Source: Chara braunii (taxonomy: Eukaryota; Streptophyta; Charophyceae; Charales; Characeae). Taken from it: 64,000 bases of DNA. Below are positions 33,011 to 44,902 of this stretch, one piece after another. The stretch is taken from contig BFEA01000395.1 of the NCBI GenBank assembly GCA_003427395.1, forward strand, positions 1,303,257-1,367,256, written 5' to 3'. Below the pieces are notes generated by a model. That model saw nothing but the letters and a program-made list of their open reading frames with translations. It searched no databases and had not been told where the DNA came from. How positions within the stretch are numbered: position 1 is the stretch's first letter; each line of letters begins with the position of its first letter. Made by a program: the position numbers and the translations under genes.

Positions 33011-33518
33011 TGCCATCTTCTTCTTCAGGAAGAAACCGGACCAAGGACGGGGCTTCTCTCAACACATCCTTGCTAACCATAGACCGCTTTAAAACCTATC
33101 TGAAAGAAGTCTGGTCTTTCTGGCAAAAACAAAAAGACCAGATCTACGATTACATATTATGGTTCAACAATGACCTATCTTTTATGGGTTGCAAGTGCAA
33201 TGAGTACTAAAAACTCCGGCACAACGCCATGCAGAGGAAATAGACCTACAACATCGATTACAACAACTCCAACAGCAAGAAGACGACACCGGGAGTTGAC
33301 TCCATCCGTCTAGCAGAACTGGCCAGCGAAATATAGACATGGAAACCCAAATCTTGGGACATATGGAACACCGATGACAAGGAATCAGGATTCGTGGTAA
33401 GTTCTACCGACACAAGATGGAAGGAGCAATGGATGCGAGATTCTTTGCAATGGCTAGAACAAAAGTAGGTTGAACAACTATTGAAGCCTTCGAAGACCCC
33501 AACCAACAACGAGGACCG

Positions 33519-34660
33519 TTGTATACCTCAACAACAGACTGTACAAAAATAGCAAGGGATTTCTATCAAAACCTCTTCACATCAGAACGTGGGGATACAC
33601 CACTAATGCCGAGATTGGCGGAAATTGAGGAATTCCTACACCCCCTCACCCGAGCACTCACAGACCAACAGAGAGACATCTTGGAGATGCCCCTAACGAA
33701 AGAGGAGATATGGATAACATTAAGGCTCATGGAAGAGGAAAAAACCTCGGGCATCGACGGTTTGCCAAATGAATTTTGGGAATCGATGTGGGGGACTATC
33801 TCCCAGGACTTAATGGACTATTACCGAGCACTGTGGGAGACAGGTCAAATGGGGGAATTGATAGGACAAGGGGTTTTGACACTTCTATATAAAAAAGGAG
33901 CAAGCTCAAACATTAGGAACTATAGGCCCATCGCTTCCTCACAGTGGTCTACAAGATGGTGGCAAAAACATTGGCCAATTGCATGGCTAAGGTAATGGCA
34001 GATATCATCCACCTCGATCAGATCGGCTTCATAAAGGACAAAAACATCCAGGATAATATCCTCTTGGTCAATGAGATGATAAAACTTGCAAGACAATATA
34101 AACACAACGCGACAGTCATTTTCATTGACTTCGAAAAAACCTATGACCATGTTGACTGAACCTTTCTAGACAAATTCCTGGAAACAATAAATTTTGGACC
34201 ACATTTAAGGTGTTGGGTGGAAATACTACACAAAAATGCTACAACCAAAGTCATGGTCAATGGCAACCTCGCACCACCCCTCTCTCTCTAGAGGTCTGTT
34301 AGACAAGGAGACCCGATAGCACCATTTTTGTTTGTGATAGTGATGGAAGCCCTAACAGTGGATTTGCGAGCACATAAGGTCATCAAGAGAATCCAGATCT
34401 CTTCAATCCCGGAGGAAGCAATACCGGTATGCTCACTGTTTGTCGATGACTTGACCCTGATGGTGGACACGTCACACGCATCAATGGTTGAGGTACAACA
34501 CATGATTGAAAAGTTTTGGGCCCTCTCAAACATGAGAGTCAACTGGGGGAACAAACCTTGGGATGGTGGATCCACCATCGAGTCAGGCTCCCGGAGCAGC
34601 CAAGGGTCAAATGGTTACCCAACAAGAGCCCCATCCGGGTCCTTGGGATTTCACTAACAA
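33519..34660 (+). pseudogene. LINE reverse transcriptase domain, broken
   Basis: Segments in order: KTSGIDGLPNEFWESMW, LTLLYKKGASSNIRNYRPIA, then in another frame DQIGFIKDKNIQDNILLVNE and FIDFEKTYDHVD, then SVRQGDPIAPFLFVIVMEAL and CSLFVDDLTLMVDTS. The catalytic F-V-D-D is intact. A stop follows TYDHVD at 34157, and a frameshift lies near 33950. Confidence 0.8.
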
Positions 34661-36600
34661 CAAATGGTAGACCACCAGTGAACAATGAATGGTTGCTCAA
34701 ATCACCTCTGGAAAAGTTGATACAGTGGAAGGACAAACAAACTTCACTGATGGGACGCTTTTTGGTGATAGACAACGTGGTGCTTGCCTCCCTATGGTAC
34801 AGATCGACCATCTGAGCGCTAGATAAAACAGCCCTCCGCCCACTGCAACGACAGTAACCGAATTCCTATGGTGGGGGGACCATGAAAAACACAAGGTGAT
34901 CAGTAGGGTTGCATGACAATCCATAATCCAGCCAAAAGCCAAAGGTGGATTGGGCATAATTGATCCAGCAATACAAACCAAAGCTTTGGGGATACAATGA
35001 CTCAAACGACTTTTCTTTTGCCCTGACATCCCATGAAAGGGGCTAGCCTTAGAACAAATCTCAATTGCCTCCCGAAACAACATCAGATATCAACCCTCTA
35101 ACATGGCTAGAAAATAGGGGTTGGCCAATACCAAGAGGACACCTTCGACAACAGAACCAAAACTCCTGAAGAGAACAGGCAAGGGAGGATCTGGGAAACA
35201 ATCACTTCTGGCCATCCCTTTTAAGAACATGGAGGAACCTCCCCCTGCATGACAAAATTCACCCAGAGAGATGGGACGAAGTATTACGACAGCCCCTTTC
35301 CAAGAATAGGAGGATCGTTGACACCAGGGGGCAGGTCCTCCACTGTACGGACTCCCCCTGACGTGTATGGGTGAAGAGGGGTGTACTCAGAATAAGAGAT
35401 ATCTGGGATACAACCACGACGGACTGGATCGATCAATACGTGCTCAAACAAAAACTGAGATATAGCCATAGATTGGAAGCTACACTCGAGGACATAATAG
35501 AATGAATCCCCCTGAAATGGTGGAAAATACTCAGGGAGGGACCCACTTTGCAGGAATCCGACTGGGTGCAAATCGCGGTCAGTCTGGGAGAGGTAGGCAA
35601 TGTAGGATGTTGCAGCCCCAAAGGGACGGTGGTTGTTGATATATTTAAATTGGGCAACGACAACACCCTGCATAGACCTGCACCAGAAGAAACATGATTT
35701 TACCAAAACGAGGAACTGTCAGGAATTAGTGTGTTGGAGAACGGGGATAAATTGGTTGGCTTCCTCCCAAACACCCGGTCGCTCAACTGTTGCTTGACCC
35801 AGTGGAATGGACATGGACATCTTCCTCCGGAAAGGGCAAGACATGCAACAGAAAACTACACAACATAGTAGTCAAATCAACATATAGATTGCTCCGTCCC
35901 ACGACTAATCTACGTGATTGGGTAGAGGCTAGATGGATGAAGCATCTAAACATAAGCAAGGAATCACTCCGGAAGGTCAATGCTTTCAGCTAGTTAAGAT
36001 GAAACCTGGAAAACTGGCCTCCCTCCAATGACTGGTAGAGCACCGCTGCCTACCAATGAATGATTGGCTTATTAGACAAGACATCCTTGGAACAAAAGTG
36101 GGAGGGCTCTACCCTGGTGCAAACTATGCTCCGATTCCTTGCCATCCAGGAAAAGGCCAAAAACGATATAACATATTTTCGTGCAATGCCCGGGAGCAAT
36201 CTGACTCTGGCGTTCGTGGGACAGGGTCTGGGACCAGCTTGAAGTAACGACATCCTGGCCATGGGATTGGAGAGCATTGCTACTAGAAACATGGCCTGCA
36301 GAACAGGTGGATGACTTCACCCATGACATCTTTAAACTGGGATGTAGGGTGGTGCTATGGGCACTTTGGAGACGCCGTTGCACATATGAGAAGGAAAGGG
36401 TGAGACTGGAAGACCCCGAATTCACAGAAAGCATACAACAACAAATCCAAACAGAGATAACAACACACTGGGAAGATGTCAAAGCCCAAATTCGTCATAC
36501 ACATACACAACAGGAAATAGACCAAAAATTGCAGGACTTCTGCGCAAGATTGCTTGGGGGGAAAAAAGGGGGAAAGATAGGGTAGGTGGAAAGGAATAAA
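34660..36600 (+). pseudogene. LINE ORF2 C-terminal region, broken
   Basis: LMGRFLVIDNVVLASLWYRS (34748-34810) is the usual post-RT segment. Readable pieces follow in several frames, ending with 36277-36585 (ALWRRRCTYEKERVRL and a Glu/Gln-rich helix-like tail). No RNase H motif is seen. Confidence 0.6.
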
Positions 36601-37113
36601 AAGAACAGTGTTCAAGGGAGGGATCAAGAGGAGAACAGGCCGAGCAAAGGCTATCGGCTAATTTTCCACGAGTGGACCAAGGTGGACCCCACAACCCCAA
36701 TGAGACCAGCGGATGACTTCCCTGACCCCTTTCCCCCGCCGTCCAACAGTCTGGTGGAATTGAGGTGGTACGGGAGCTGGAGAGGAAGGGGGGAGCAGTG
36801 AAACAGACAACGAGCATGGGACAAAGGAAGAGAGGGTAGGGTGGGTCCTGGCAGCAATAAAGGTGTATCTCAAAAAAGGGGGAGTCAGCTAATTACATCA
36901 TTAGACATCATAAGGAATTGACAGTTGGGACTGGGGTTGGTAGGGGAGGGAGGAACAAGTGTGTATCTGGTGCCGAGTTCAGGGTGAAGAGGTTTCCCCC
37001 TCCTTCCAATATCCTGCTCAGTCAATCCCCTGGATCCCAGAGTAATCAATGCTGGCAGGAATCTCCCACAATTGTTTTTCTGATGTACTCCAAACTCAGT
37101 CTGTATATGGGAC

Positions 37114-37200
37114 ACTGGACCCGTTTTCCAGCAGGTGATGCTCCCCACCAATAGATGGAGCCTCTCCCCAGGTGCTAGTGGTGTCTGCTACTAAAAAAAT
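37114..37200 (+). repeat. Retroposon module with A-rich tail
   Basis: CTGGACCCGTTTTCCAGCAG and TGCTCCCCACCAATAGATGG match 14.9 kb (minus) and 31.5 kb (+). GGTGTCTGCTACTAAAAAAA follows and resembles a short retroposon tail. Confidence 0.5.
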
Positions 37201-37640
37201 TAAAATAAAAGAGGAACTCCCTAGCTCGAAGTTGCATGGCTCGTGTGCAAGGATGATACTGGTAAATAGAGAAATGTTCCACAAAAAAATAGAAAAGGAT
37301 TGCCAGAAATATGGTGGAACGGGATTCGTTCTGGCATTTAGAAAGTTTGTTCAATGCGCAAAAGGGGGCTTTTTTTTTTCCCTTTTTTTTTTCTTTTTTT
37401 TTTTTCCTTTTTTTTCCTATGTGCATGGCTCCTGGGGCCAGGACCGACTAGCGCCGTTTTACACCATGTTGGCTTGGTTTTCTATCACATGTGACAGATT
37501 TGGATGGCCACAGGCCATAGATGGAGGGGAAATTGTGCGGGGTTCCGAGTTTTGCAGAGATTTGAAAAAAACGAAAAAGTTTTCGCTGTGTACCGTACAC
37601 ACTTTCACCGTTTGTTCTTTTTTTTTTCAATTCAAAATCA

Positions 37641-37707
37641 CTGTAGCAGCGCTGCGTTTTCATAAATTCCGAGGGGGGGGGGGTGCAAAAACGCAACACT
37701 GCTACAG
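37641..37707. repeat. Inverted repeat, ~20-bp arms
   Basis: CTGTAGCAGCGCTGCGTTTT (37641-37660) pairs with AAAACGCAACACTGCTACAG (37688-37707), with two mismatches. The loop includes a G-run. Confidence 0.7.
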
Positions 37708-37757
37708 GGCTTCGCATCTTGAGAAGGCCGACAAAAAAAAGAGGTTGTGTGTACGAT

Positions 37758-37791
37758 GTGCTGGACGCAGCCCATTGGCTGAGTCCAGCAC
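37758..37791. repeat. Short perfect hairpin
   Basis: GTGCTGGAC and GTCCAGCAC flank a 16-base loop. Confidence 0.6.
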
Positions 37792-37929
37792 ACCTCAAGA
37801 AAAAGAGGTGATGAATTTGATGGCTCCCATGATTCCCATCCCATTGGCTGACGGGAGGACCCTAAGCTGAATCCCTCTTTAACTGAATACTGCCATATCG
37901 GGGTGGGGTTGTGGCCCTTCCATTCCCAC

Positions 37930-38700
37930 TCTTGCGGGTCAAAAGGTAGGTCGCCTACAGGAATAGTATCCGGTGTCCTCGGACCCCACGACTCTGATTC
38001 TTATTAATTCACTCTCCGGGACTGCGCGGTCCAATTCCCGGTTCCTTTTTAGGGAGGCCCACCTCGCCCCTGGCGCGTCCGGTTCGTAAGCGTGCAGCTG
38101 CACCCCTTCGAGTGTGACATGTGACACCCTGAAGATAGTCATGGGGATCGGGTTAGGTGCAGCCTGTATGACCCAGTCGAGGCCGCGCAGCAACAGCCCT
38201 TTTTGCAAAGTGGTTACCCACTGAGGTGGGACAGCCGTTTGTAGCTGTTGCAGCTTGCGTTGGCTTCCTTTGATGTGTTTGAGGGTGTGACGCACCTGCT
38301 GGGCCGACTTCCATGTACCTGCATGCCAGTCCCATAAGTCTCCAAGGGTGTAAATTTCGTTTCGCACCCATGTTAGCCAGTGGGAGTTTGCAGTCAGGGA
38401 GAAAGGCTTCCCATTGCTGTCGCGGACGAACAGGTTTCCAAACAACGGCTGTCGCCATATTTCCTGCCACCTAAGCAGGGGGGACTTCTTGGTTGGCCCC
38501 ATTTGTCTCCACAGCTCCAGCATCGATGGCCAAAGAGGGTCGTTTTTGAGGTCCCATCTTACACTATTTCGGTGTGACCCGTCCCCCTTGTGACGCGGGG
38601 GATTCGGAACGGGACCAGGCCGTGTTGGTGAGCCAACTGAGGGGATGAACCGGATGGTCAGGGCTAGGGCCCGCATCGCTTTAAAAGGGGTGCACCAAGG
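37930..38700 (-). pseudogene. LINE ORF2 C-terminal domain fragment
   Basis: An open 245-codon minus-strand ORF (38676-37939). LFGNLFVRDSNGKPFS parallels LLENQFLLDSTGKPFS in the LINE at 25.0 kb, and both are followed by W-rich helices and PPQWVTTL or PPHWEVML. It therefore represents the same C-terminal domain from a related LINE, truncated on both sides. The frame has stayed open, unlike most TE pieces here. Its 5' side abuts the U6 insertion. Confidence 0.6.
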
Positions 38701-38705
38701 ATTTT

Positions 38706-38735
38706 AGGAATGGGGTTGTCCTTTGGAACATCTGT

Positions 38736-38767
<32 letters not shown>

Positions 38768-38859
38768 GGCCCCTGCATAAGGATGACATGCATCAATTGA
38801 GACATGTTCCAAAAAGACTCCAAATTGGAAAAAAAAAAAAAAAAAAAAGGAATGGGGTT
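38706..38859 (+). pseudogene. U6 snRNA retropseudogene with TSD and poly(A)
   Basis: The U6 body runs from 38718 (TCCTTTGGAACATCTG) through TTAAAATTGGAACGATACAG, AGAAGATTAGCATGGCCCCT, ATAAGGATGACATGCATC and ACATGTTCCAAA, near full length with few changes. About 15 extra bases and an A run (38829-38848) follow. AGGAATGGGGTT occurs exactly on both sides (38706-38717 and 38848-38859), a 12-bp target-site duplication. That combination shows LINE-mediated retroposition. No U6 promoter is seen upstream. Confidence 0.9.
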
Positions 38860-41800
38860 TGGAGTTCCAGTCCTGTATTGGAATGTCCGTGTATTGGTTT
38901 TCAATAGAGGGGTTGAAAGTCCAAAGAAAGAAAAGGAATAACGGTTAGGGAGGACAGATAAGCAAAGAGGAAACCAAAAAATCTCCCTTGACTAACTTCC
39001 TCCTTTGAAACAAAGAGAACAACAATCACTTGAAACCACTGGTGCAGACAGTCTGTCATCTCACTCATGCAAACCCAGAGTCAATTAGTCACCCTGCTTG
39101 GTCTAATCAGCATCTGGAGCCTCTTTGAGCACCTGCAGCTTGTTGCACTGAGCTGTTCACACCGCTTGACTCAGCACTTGCACATCAGGACTTTCCAGAC
39201 ACTCAATCGGCTGCTAAGCTGGTCGATCTACCCCGTTCGACTATACCTTGATCGCAGAGAGAGCAAACGGACCCTGTTTGAGCACTCCAAACTTGGGGGG
39301 GAATTGGAAAGAACAAGTGTGTAAGGCATGAGAAGGGTGTGAAGGAAAGGGAATGGGAGGAAGAGCCTACGATCTTGCAGAATCAGCTGTGGTGCAGGGG
39401 ATGTAACCCAACTGCAAGGAGTGATCTGACATCCATGATCACCGGACCAGTCATATGGAGGAAAACGAGAGACAGGAAAGAGGAGAGGGGCATATGAGAA
39501 CGACAGTTAGCGTAAAAGCAAGGATGCGTAGATGCGTGGGTTTATGAAAATGCGCAATTTGAAGGTATATTATTAGATCATTTAGATTACATATTTTATG
39601 GTGATAAATTTATATTTATTAACATATTCCAGGACTGAGGACTAAGGGAGCAGAACAGAATTCAAGCAGATGGAGAAAGGAAGTAATGCAAGCAAGTCAA
39701 GCGAATCGCAGAAAGAAAGCTTGCCGGGTTCTCAATGAAAGGATTTCATGCTGTACTCGTGTCCCAGTCCCGCGGTCCCAGAGTCCCAATTGGTTCCGGT
39801 TCCAGGTAGATTGGAGTCCTAGGTCCGTAGGGTCCTTAGGGTCTGTTGTTGAAGCGTTGTACAGTGGGATTCATTTACCAAAGCATCGCAGATCGGTCAA
39901 GGTCCGAAGGTCCTGACAAGAAAAGTCGAGTCCCAAAGTCCAATTGTGCAGCAGCGCCCCAAGGCCGACCGGAAGTCTTCCGGACTAATCTGGAACATGC
40001 AGCAGACAGGTGGACACGACCGTTACCAGTCAGAGGCAGGCCGCAGGCAAGTCAGCTGCCCTATATTTAGCTGCTACAGTGCCAAAGCCACACAGTTGTT
40101 CAAGTCGCAAGTTGCGGAACCGCTGCTGGATGCTTGTGCGGTAGGCGAGTTGGGCAACGAGCGCCGAAGGAGGAAGGCGGGTGCTTGAGACCTCCATAGC
40201 TAGGGTTGAGAAGCTAGGGTTGAGAAGGAGGTGGTGGTGGCCATAGCCGCTGAGGTCGGAGAGAAGTCAGAGCAGGTGTATCCAGGGTAGGGTAGGAGAG
40301 TGAGCAGGAAGCTTGAGCTATAGAAGTGCAGTGAGAGAGTTTGCATCATAGGAGGGGGAATTAGCGGTTACTTACCTGAGGGGTTGCGATTGTTGATGCA
40401 GCTCATGCCGCTGGACTATACAAACAATTCTTCGTGTAATAATAATAGTAGTTCGGTGTTCTGGTGGGCTGTTCAAGTTTCCATCTCTTGGCTTCAAGTG
40501 TGAACTCTCGTAAGAATATTCTGCTGCGCATGTATGGATTCTGTGTGAATTGAGGGGAGGTTCATTGCATCAATGTGTGCACCAGCATGGTGAACCAATC
40601 TAATTCAAAATTTGTGGGCTTGCAAAGACATGAGAAACTCAACTGAATTCTGAAAAGCAAGTTGCTATTAACTCTCAGAAGTATCCTATCCTACTGTCTT
40701 TCAAAAAGAGCCGAAAACAAAGGATAGATCTGAGCAAGAGCAGGAACAAAGATTGCGATACACATCCCCTAAATCTAACAGAAAGGCGGGAGCAGGAAAT
40801 CACTTTCTGCAGTATCTAGATTGTCACAGTGCGTCGAACTATGTGCCTATCAGAAGGTTGAGACAGGAGAGAAGCAGCTGCTTAAGTCTTAAGGGCCATA
40901 AAGTGGCTGGGCAGGGTACCTGTTATACTTTCTCCTACAGGCCTTCTTCGGTCACAAGAACCCGCATCTGAAAAGGATCTTCCTGTAAACACCTTTCCTC
41001 CATTGTGAGAAGTAGCGCCGTGGTTCACCAGTCGCCAAGAAGACTGACACTTTACTATATTGCTTGTACATCCATTTCTGTGGTTTCTTTGTCTTATGAT
41101 GGACTCTCAAGGGGAAGGTCCTCTCCTATGCGGTAGACTTGACCACCACTGATTTTTGTCCCTGCTTGTGGTATGAAATGTCTGAAAGAGCCGAAACCCC
41201 TCACCAATTCTTCTTCAGTCCTTCACTTCCTAAATGGGAATTTATTTGGAAGAACTGGTATGCCGTTATCAGAATGTACCTGGACATTCGATAGCTCCAG
41301 GCACATCAGAATGCACCCGGCTTCCGACATGCAGGGGTACAGTCTTACAGGGGCATTCTGGCCTACAACCTCAATGGGCCCTACTTCTTAATTTCTTTGC
41401 ATATTTCTAGACTCTAGACATTATCGGCAGACTACATGCATTCCTGCACCTCCACCAGATGAGATCACCAAACCCTCCAGCTTTCCGCTGGAACACTGGC
41501 ACACTGTGCTTTGCGAATGGCATCCCTGGGGTTGATGACCAGGTCGGCCACCATACACAGCAGTCCAGATCCTGAAAATTCACGAGATGGCTGAAGGTTG
41601 AAGTGAAATCCACCTAAATAGCCTGCTTGGACTGTCAAGAGACAATAATCTGTCATAACGTACCTGGCCCTTTTCATTCTGCAGTTGCATTAGCTGCACT
41701 TGACCCCTGCCGTGGCCACCTACGTACTGACGGGGGTTACTTTTATGATTTATCTCTTGCTGACCTCAGCAGGTCGCTTTTTTGGCCTTCACCCATAACT

Positions 41801-44277
41801 AATATTGATACCATGGAATCTTTCCACGGAAAGGTATTAAATTATTTGCCATACTGTGCCATGTCGACATCTGCAAACTACCCTCCAATCCGCGACTCTC
41901 TTTTTTTCCTTCCTGAAGGGGAACCTACTCTATCCCCTGCCCCCCTCGCCCCTCCCCGCGACCCCTAATAATTATGTAAGCAGCGGGAACTGCTACATCA
42001 TGACTAGCTTCAAAGATAACTCCGCAGACCACTCAGCCAACTGGCCCAACCAGTTGGTGTCAAGGGGGCCATTTCAGTTTCCATGACAACGTACAGATGG
42101 CTATTGTCTCAAAATATTCAGGGTCTGCCGTATGATGCTGTCCCGGGACTTTGGAAAAAGTTCTAGAGCTTTGCTGTCTTGGCCGGTGCTGACAATATCA
42201 CGGCACGCTACACGTTTTCCCTTTGACGTGGTATTTTATGGATGATGTAGTCCTTTGTAGTTTGGGTATGGGTTACAAGTTACAACTTTATATGACTTTA
42301 TTCCGTTTGTGGCTGAGAATGATACTTTATTATCTTTATATGTTGCCGTTCAGGTTGCTATTTAGCTTGATATGTCTCTCTTTTGGTTGCTCCGCCTGTA
42401 ATATCCCAATATGTGTGGTAGGAAGCAGGCCCAATTGGACAAAGAGGTTGCTATGGACAGGACGGCTAGCTTAGTTGACATTGAACTTTGGTTAGGCAGT
42501 GGTGAATCTTGCGAGCATAGCAAACCCACTGTGGTGGGTCCTGATGTAACTAAGACCTTCCATGGCATCTGAAGCATCCAATACCAGTGACTTGAAAAGC
42601 GTCTGAAGCATCCAAGGCTGGTTAGTGTGTGCAAGTCTATCGCCAGATCTGTGATGCAGTTCAGGATGTGTGAGCCTGAGTTCAGAAATTGATGGCAATG
42701 GATCAGTCACAATCAACCAGTTTTACTGAAATTGTACATTTTTCTTACCTGGACAACGTGGAGTACAAAAATGTGAACACGCAGTTGTCCATCTTCCCTC
42801 CAAATGAAAGAAAGTAGAAAGAGAAGATGAAGTGTTGAGTGAGTTTCTTTCCTTTTTTTGGGGGGGAAACACAGGGTTGAGTGGATGGGGGGAAGAGGTG
42901 GTGGGTATGGTTTAGGGAGGAAAAGGATCGGATGCAGTGAGTTTTCCTGTCGGCCCCCAACACCCGGCACCTGCCCTCGTGCCCCTTCCTTCCCCTCCCC
43001 TCCCCCCTTACCCCCTTCCCCCTTACCTCCTTCCCCTCCTCCCTATGATGGCATAGGTGCAAAATAGTGCAACTGGCTGACTGCAAGTATTCGTATAAGC
43101 ATATGGTGCCAATTAGGAAGCCAAATGCTGTTCTGGAATGGGGAAAGCGTCCAGAGTGGATAATTGCCAGTTAATATCTCGGAGGAGAATCACCTGCCAC
43201 ATAAAGTGCAATTGGAAAAGCTACGGCTGTGATGATAGCCAGCACCAGTGAGTGTCTTTCTTGTCCTCGTTGGCATTCGTTCTACCAATCTATCTGGTCC
43301 ATTGGTATGTGGCACGATCTGTCCTACCAGGAGGGCAAGCATGGAAACTCCTGGATAGTGGTGAGAGTCCTCTCTTTTCAGCTCCTAGTGGGGCCCACAG
43401 TTATCTCACATCACCGATCAGGATTCCGGCTTCATGGTGGAGTGCAATGACGAACAGTAACTTGTTGACTGACACCTACATCACTCTGGTCTTTTCACTA
43501 ATGTGTGTATGATATGTATTCTTTAGATTTGTGGATGTGCAATGTGCATCCATTTGTAATTATTTACGTGTTCATTACATGAGTTTTGAACACAGGGTGT
43601 GATCTGGGAATCAGTCTGCTCATGGAACTGATGATAATTTTTATCAGGAAGGAGTCGAAGGACATGTGACCAATGTCAATTGATTTTAATAATTTATTGT
43701 TAAAAACTAATAAAAAGTATTGCATCCACCAGTAGTTCCAAGCCTCCTTTTCCTAATGTGGATTTTTGCCCGACCCTATGAAATTTGAATTTTGATTATT
43801 TTGAAGTTTGAACCCTTGTGGAGTGCGATTTCTTGCCGTGGCCAGAGTTTGTGCGATGGGCACTCTTGAGGCTTTCCACGGTCTCAACTATCGCTGCTAT
43901 GACTAGTGCTAACACTGCACTCCAGCAGCCTGGAGCCCAAGTGAACAACTGAGAACTACCCCCCCCTGCCCGGCGCTGCTTGCCGGTATAGAGCTCAGTC
44001 TACTGGATGTACGACCAGTCTGCATCCAGGGCCGTCTGATTTATCCATCAATTGATGGTCCTGTAATGCAGGTCCAAGTCCTGGCCTACAGGGCCAGGCC
44101 CAAAAATGGGCAGCCTGGGTCTCAACTGGACATTTAGGCCTACCTGCTGATGCAGCACGTACATCGAGGCTGGTCCAGAAAGGACAAGGGATGGACCAGG
44201 CTCTGCCACACGAGGAAGGGTCCAGGCCTAGCGCGGACAAAAATCTCCCAGGCCTAACAAAGGCCAAAACGTGTGAA
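38860..44277. other. Part of GDH intron 1 without a recognised gene
   Basis: I find no conserved coding segment on either strand. There are short ORFs (for example 39067-39324, 41627-41968, 42223-42474), all without motifs. 42950-43045 is a C-rich tract of CCCTTCCCC type. GAAGCTAGGGTTGAGAAG-like short duplications are at 40198-40225. A LINE- or MITE-derived origin is likely for parts but cannot be shown by eye. Confidence 0.45.
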
Positions 44278-44690
44278 CTAGGGCCTTGCCACACCACTGC
44301 CGACTTGGAGAAAAAATTTCGGGAGTGCTCTCAAGTCTCTCAACTCGTGGAATCGTGTTTGAGAGTGCCCTTCGCCACACTGGGCTCTCGAATGGGCCGC
44401 TCTTAAATTCGGAAATTGACAGAATCAACTTCCTGACAAGTGCAGTCTGGCATAAAACTCTTGTCCTTCACGGTCCACTCTGGATTTTCAAGACCGGACT
44501 TGGAGGTCTTTCACGGTCTCTTGAAACTGGCAATTTGCAGGCGGGCACTGAAAGAAAGCGCGAAGTACTTTCGAGCTTCTCTGACAGCTCTTGAACTCAC
44601 TTTCGGGAGCTGAATCCGAGAGCATATGTGGCAATGCTGGCACTCCTGAAAACACGGATTTTGGGAGTGGTGTGGTGAGGCCCCTAGTCC
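44278..44690. mobile_element. MITE-like TIR element
   Basis: The left end CTAGGGCCTTGCCACACCAC and the reverse complement of the right end CTAGGGGCCTCACCACACCA form an imperfect terminal inverted repeat that continues for tens of bases (GGGAGTGC against CAGGAGTGCC). The interior carries CTCTTGAA and TTTCACGGTC motifs as in the 26.3-kb element. It has no ORF of its own. CTA at both ends could be part of the TIR or a 3-bp target duplication. Confidence 0.5.
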
Positions 44691-44805
44691 ACCATTGGTT
44701 TGGACCCGCACTTGTGCCTGCTCAGAACCGAGAAATCTTAATGACATAAATCCGAGAAACAAAGCAAAGCTCGGAAACATAGCAGAATAGCCAAAAATAA
44801 CTCAC

Positions 44806-44902
44806 GCTGTTTGGGACATCCATTAAAATTGGAATGAGACAGAGAAGATTAGCATGGCCCCTGCACAAGGATGACACACATAAATTGTGAAATGGTCCAA
44901 AT
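44806..44902 (+). pseudogene. U6 snRNA pseudogene fused to a truncated LINE
   Basis: Near full-length U6: TTTGGGACATCCATTAAAAT, TGGAATGAGACAGAGAAGAT, TAGCATGGCCCCTGCACAAG, GATGACACACATAAATTG and AAATGGTCCAAAT. An A-rich linker of about 40 bp is followed by LINE RT sequence in the same orientation, starting inside the RT domain. U6 followed by a 5'-truncated LINE is the classical product of template switching during LINE reverse transcription. No clean TSD was found. Confidence 0.8.

Larger units (their letters stand above)
31306..36880 (+). mobile_element. Nearly full-length decayed LINE (APE-RT type)
   Basis: ORF1-like (31546-32166), then an ORF2 with AP endonuclease (about 32260-33000), reverse transcriptase (33519-34600) and a C-terminal region to 36585. 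A possible AATAAA signal (36857) and an A-rich end lie near 36880. At least a dozen stops or shifts disrupt ORF2. The 5' side carries U6 fragments and a 39-bp module (31505-31543) also found near 14.9 and 37.1 kb. No target-site duplication was identified. Confidence 0.75.

Noticed and set aside
42492-43086. Minus-strand exon ending at GTAAGA near 42745
   Set aside because: A donor-like CAG|GTAAGA exists, but the upstream frame is low-complexity and no acceptor or homologue is evident.
38706-44902. Functional U6 snRNA genes
   Set aside because: No upstream sequence element or TATA box at the expected plant Pol III distances, changes at conserved positions, A-tails and TSD indicate retropseudogenes.
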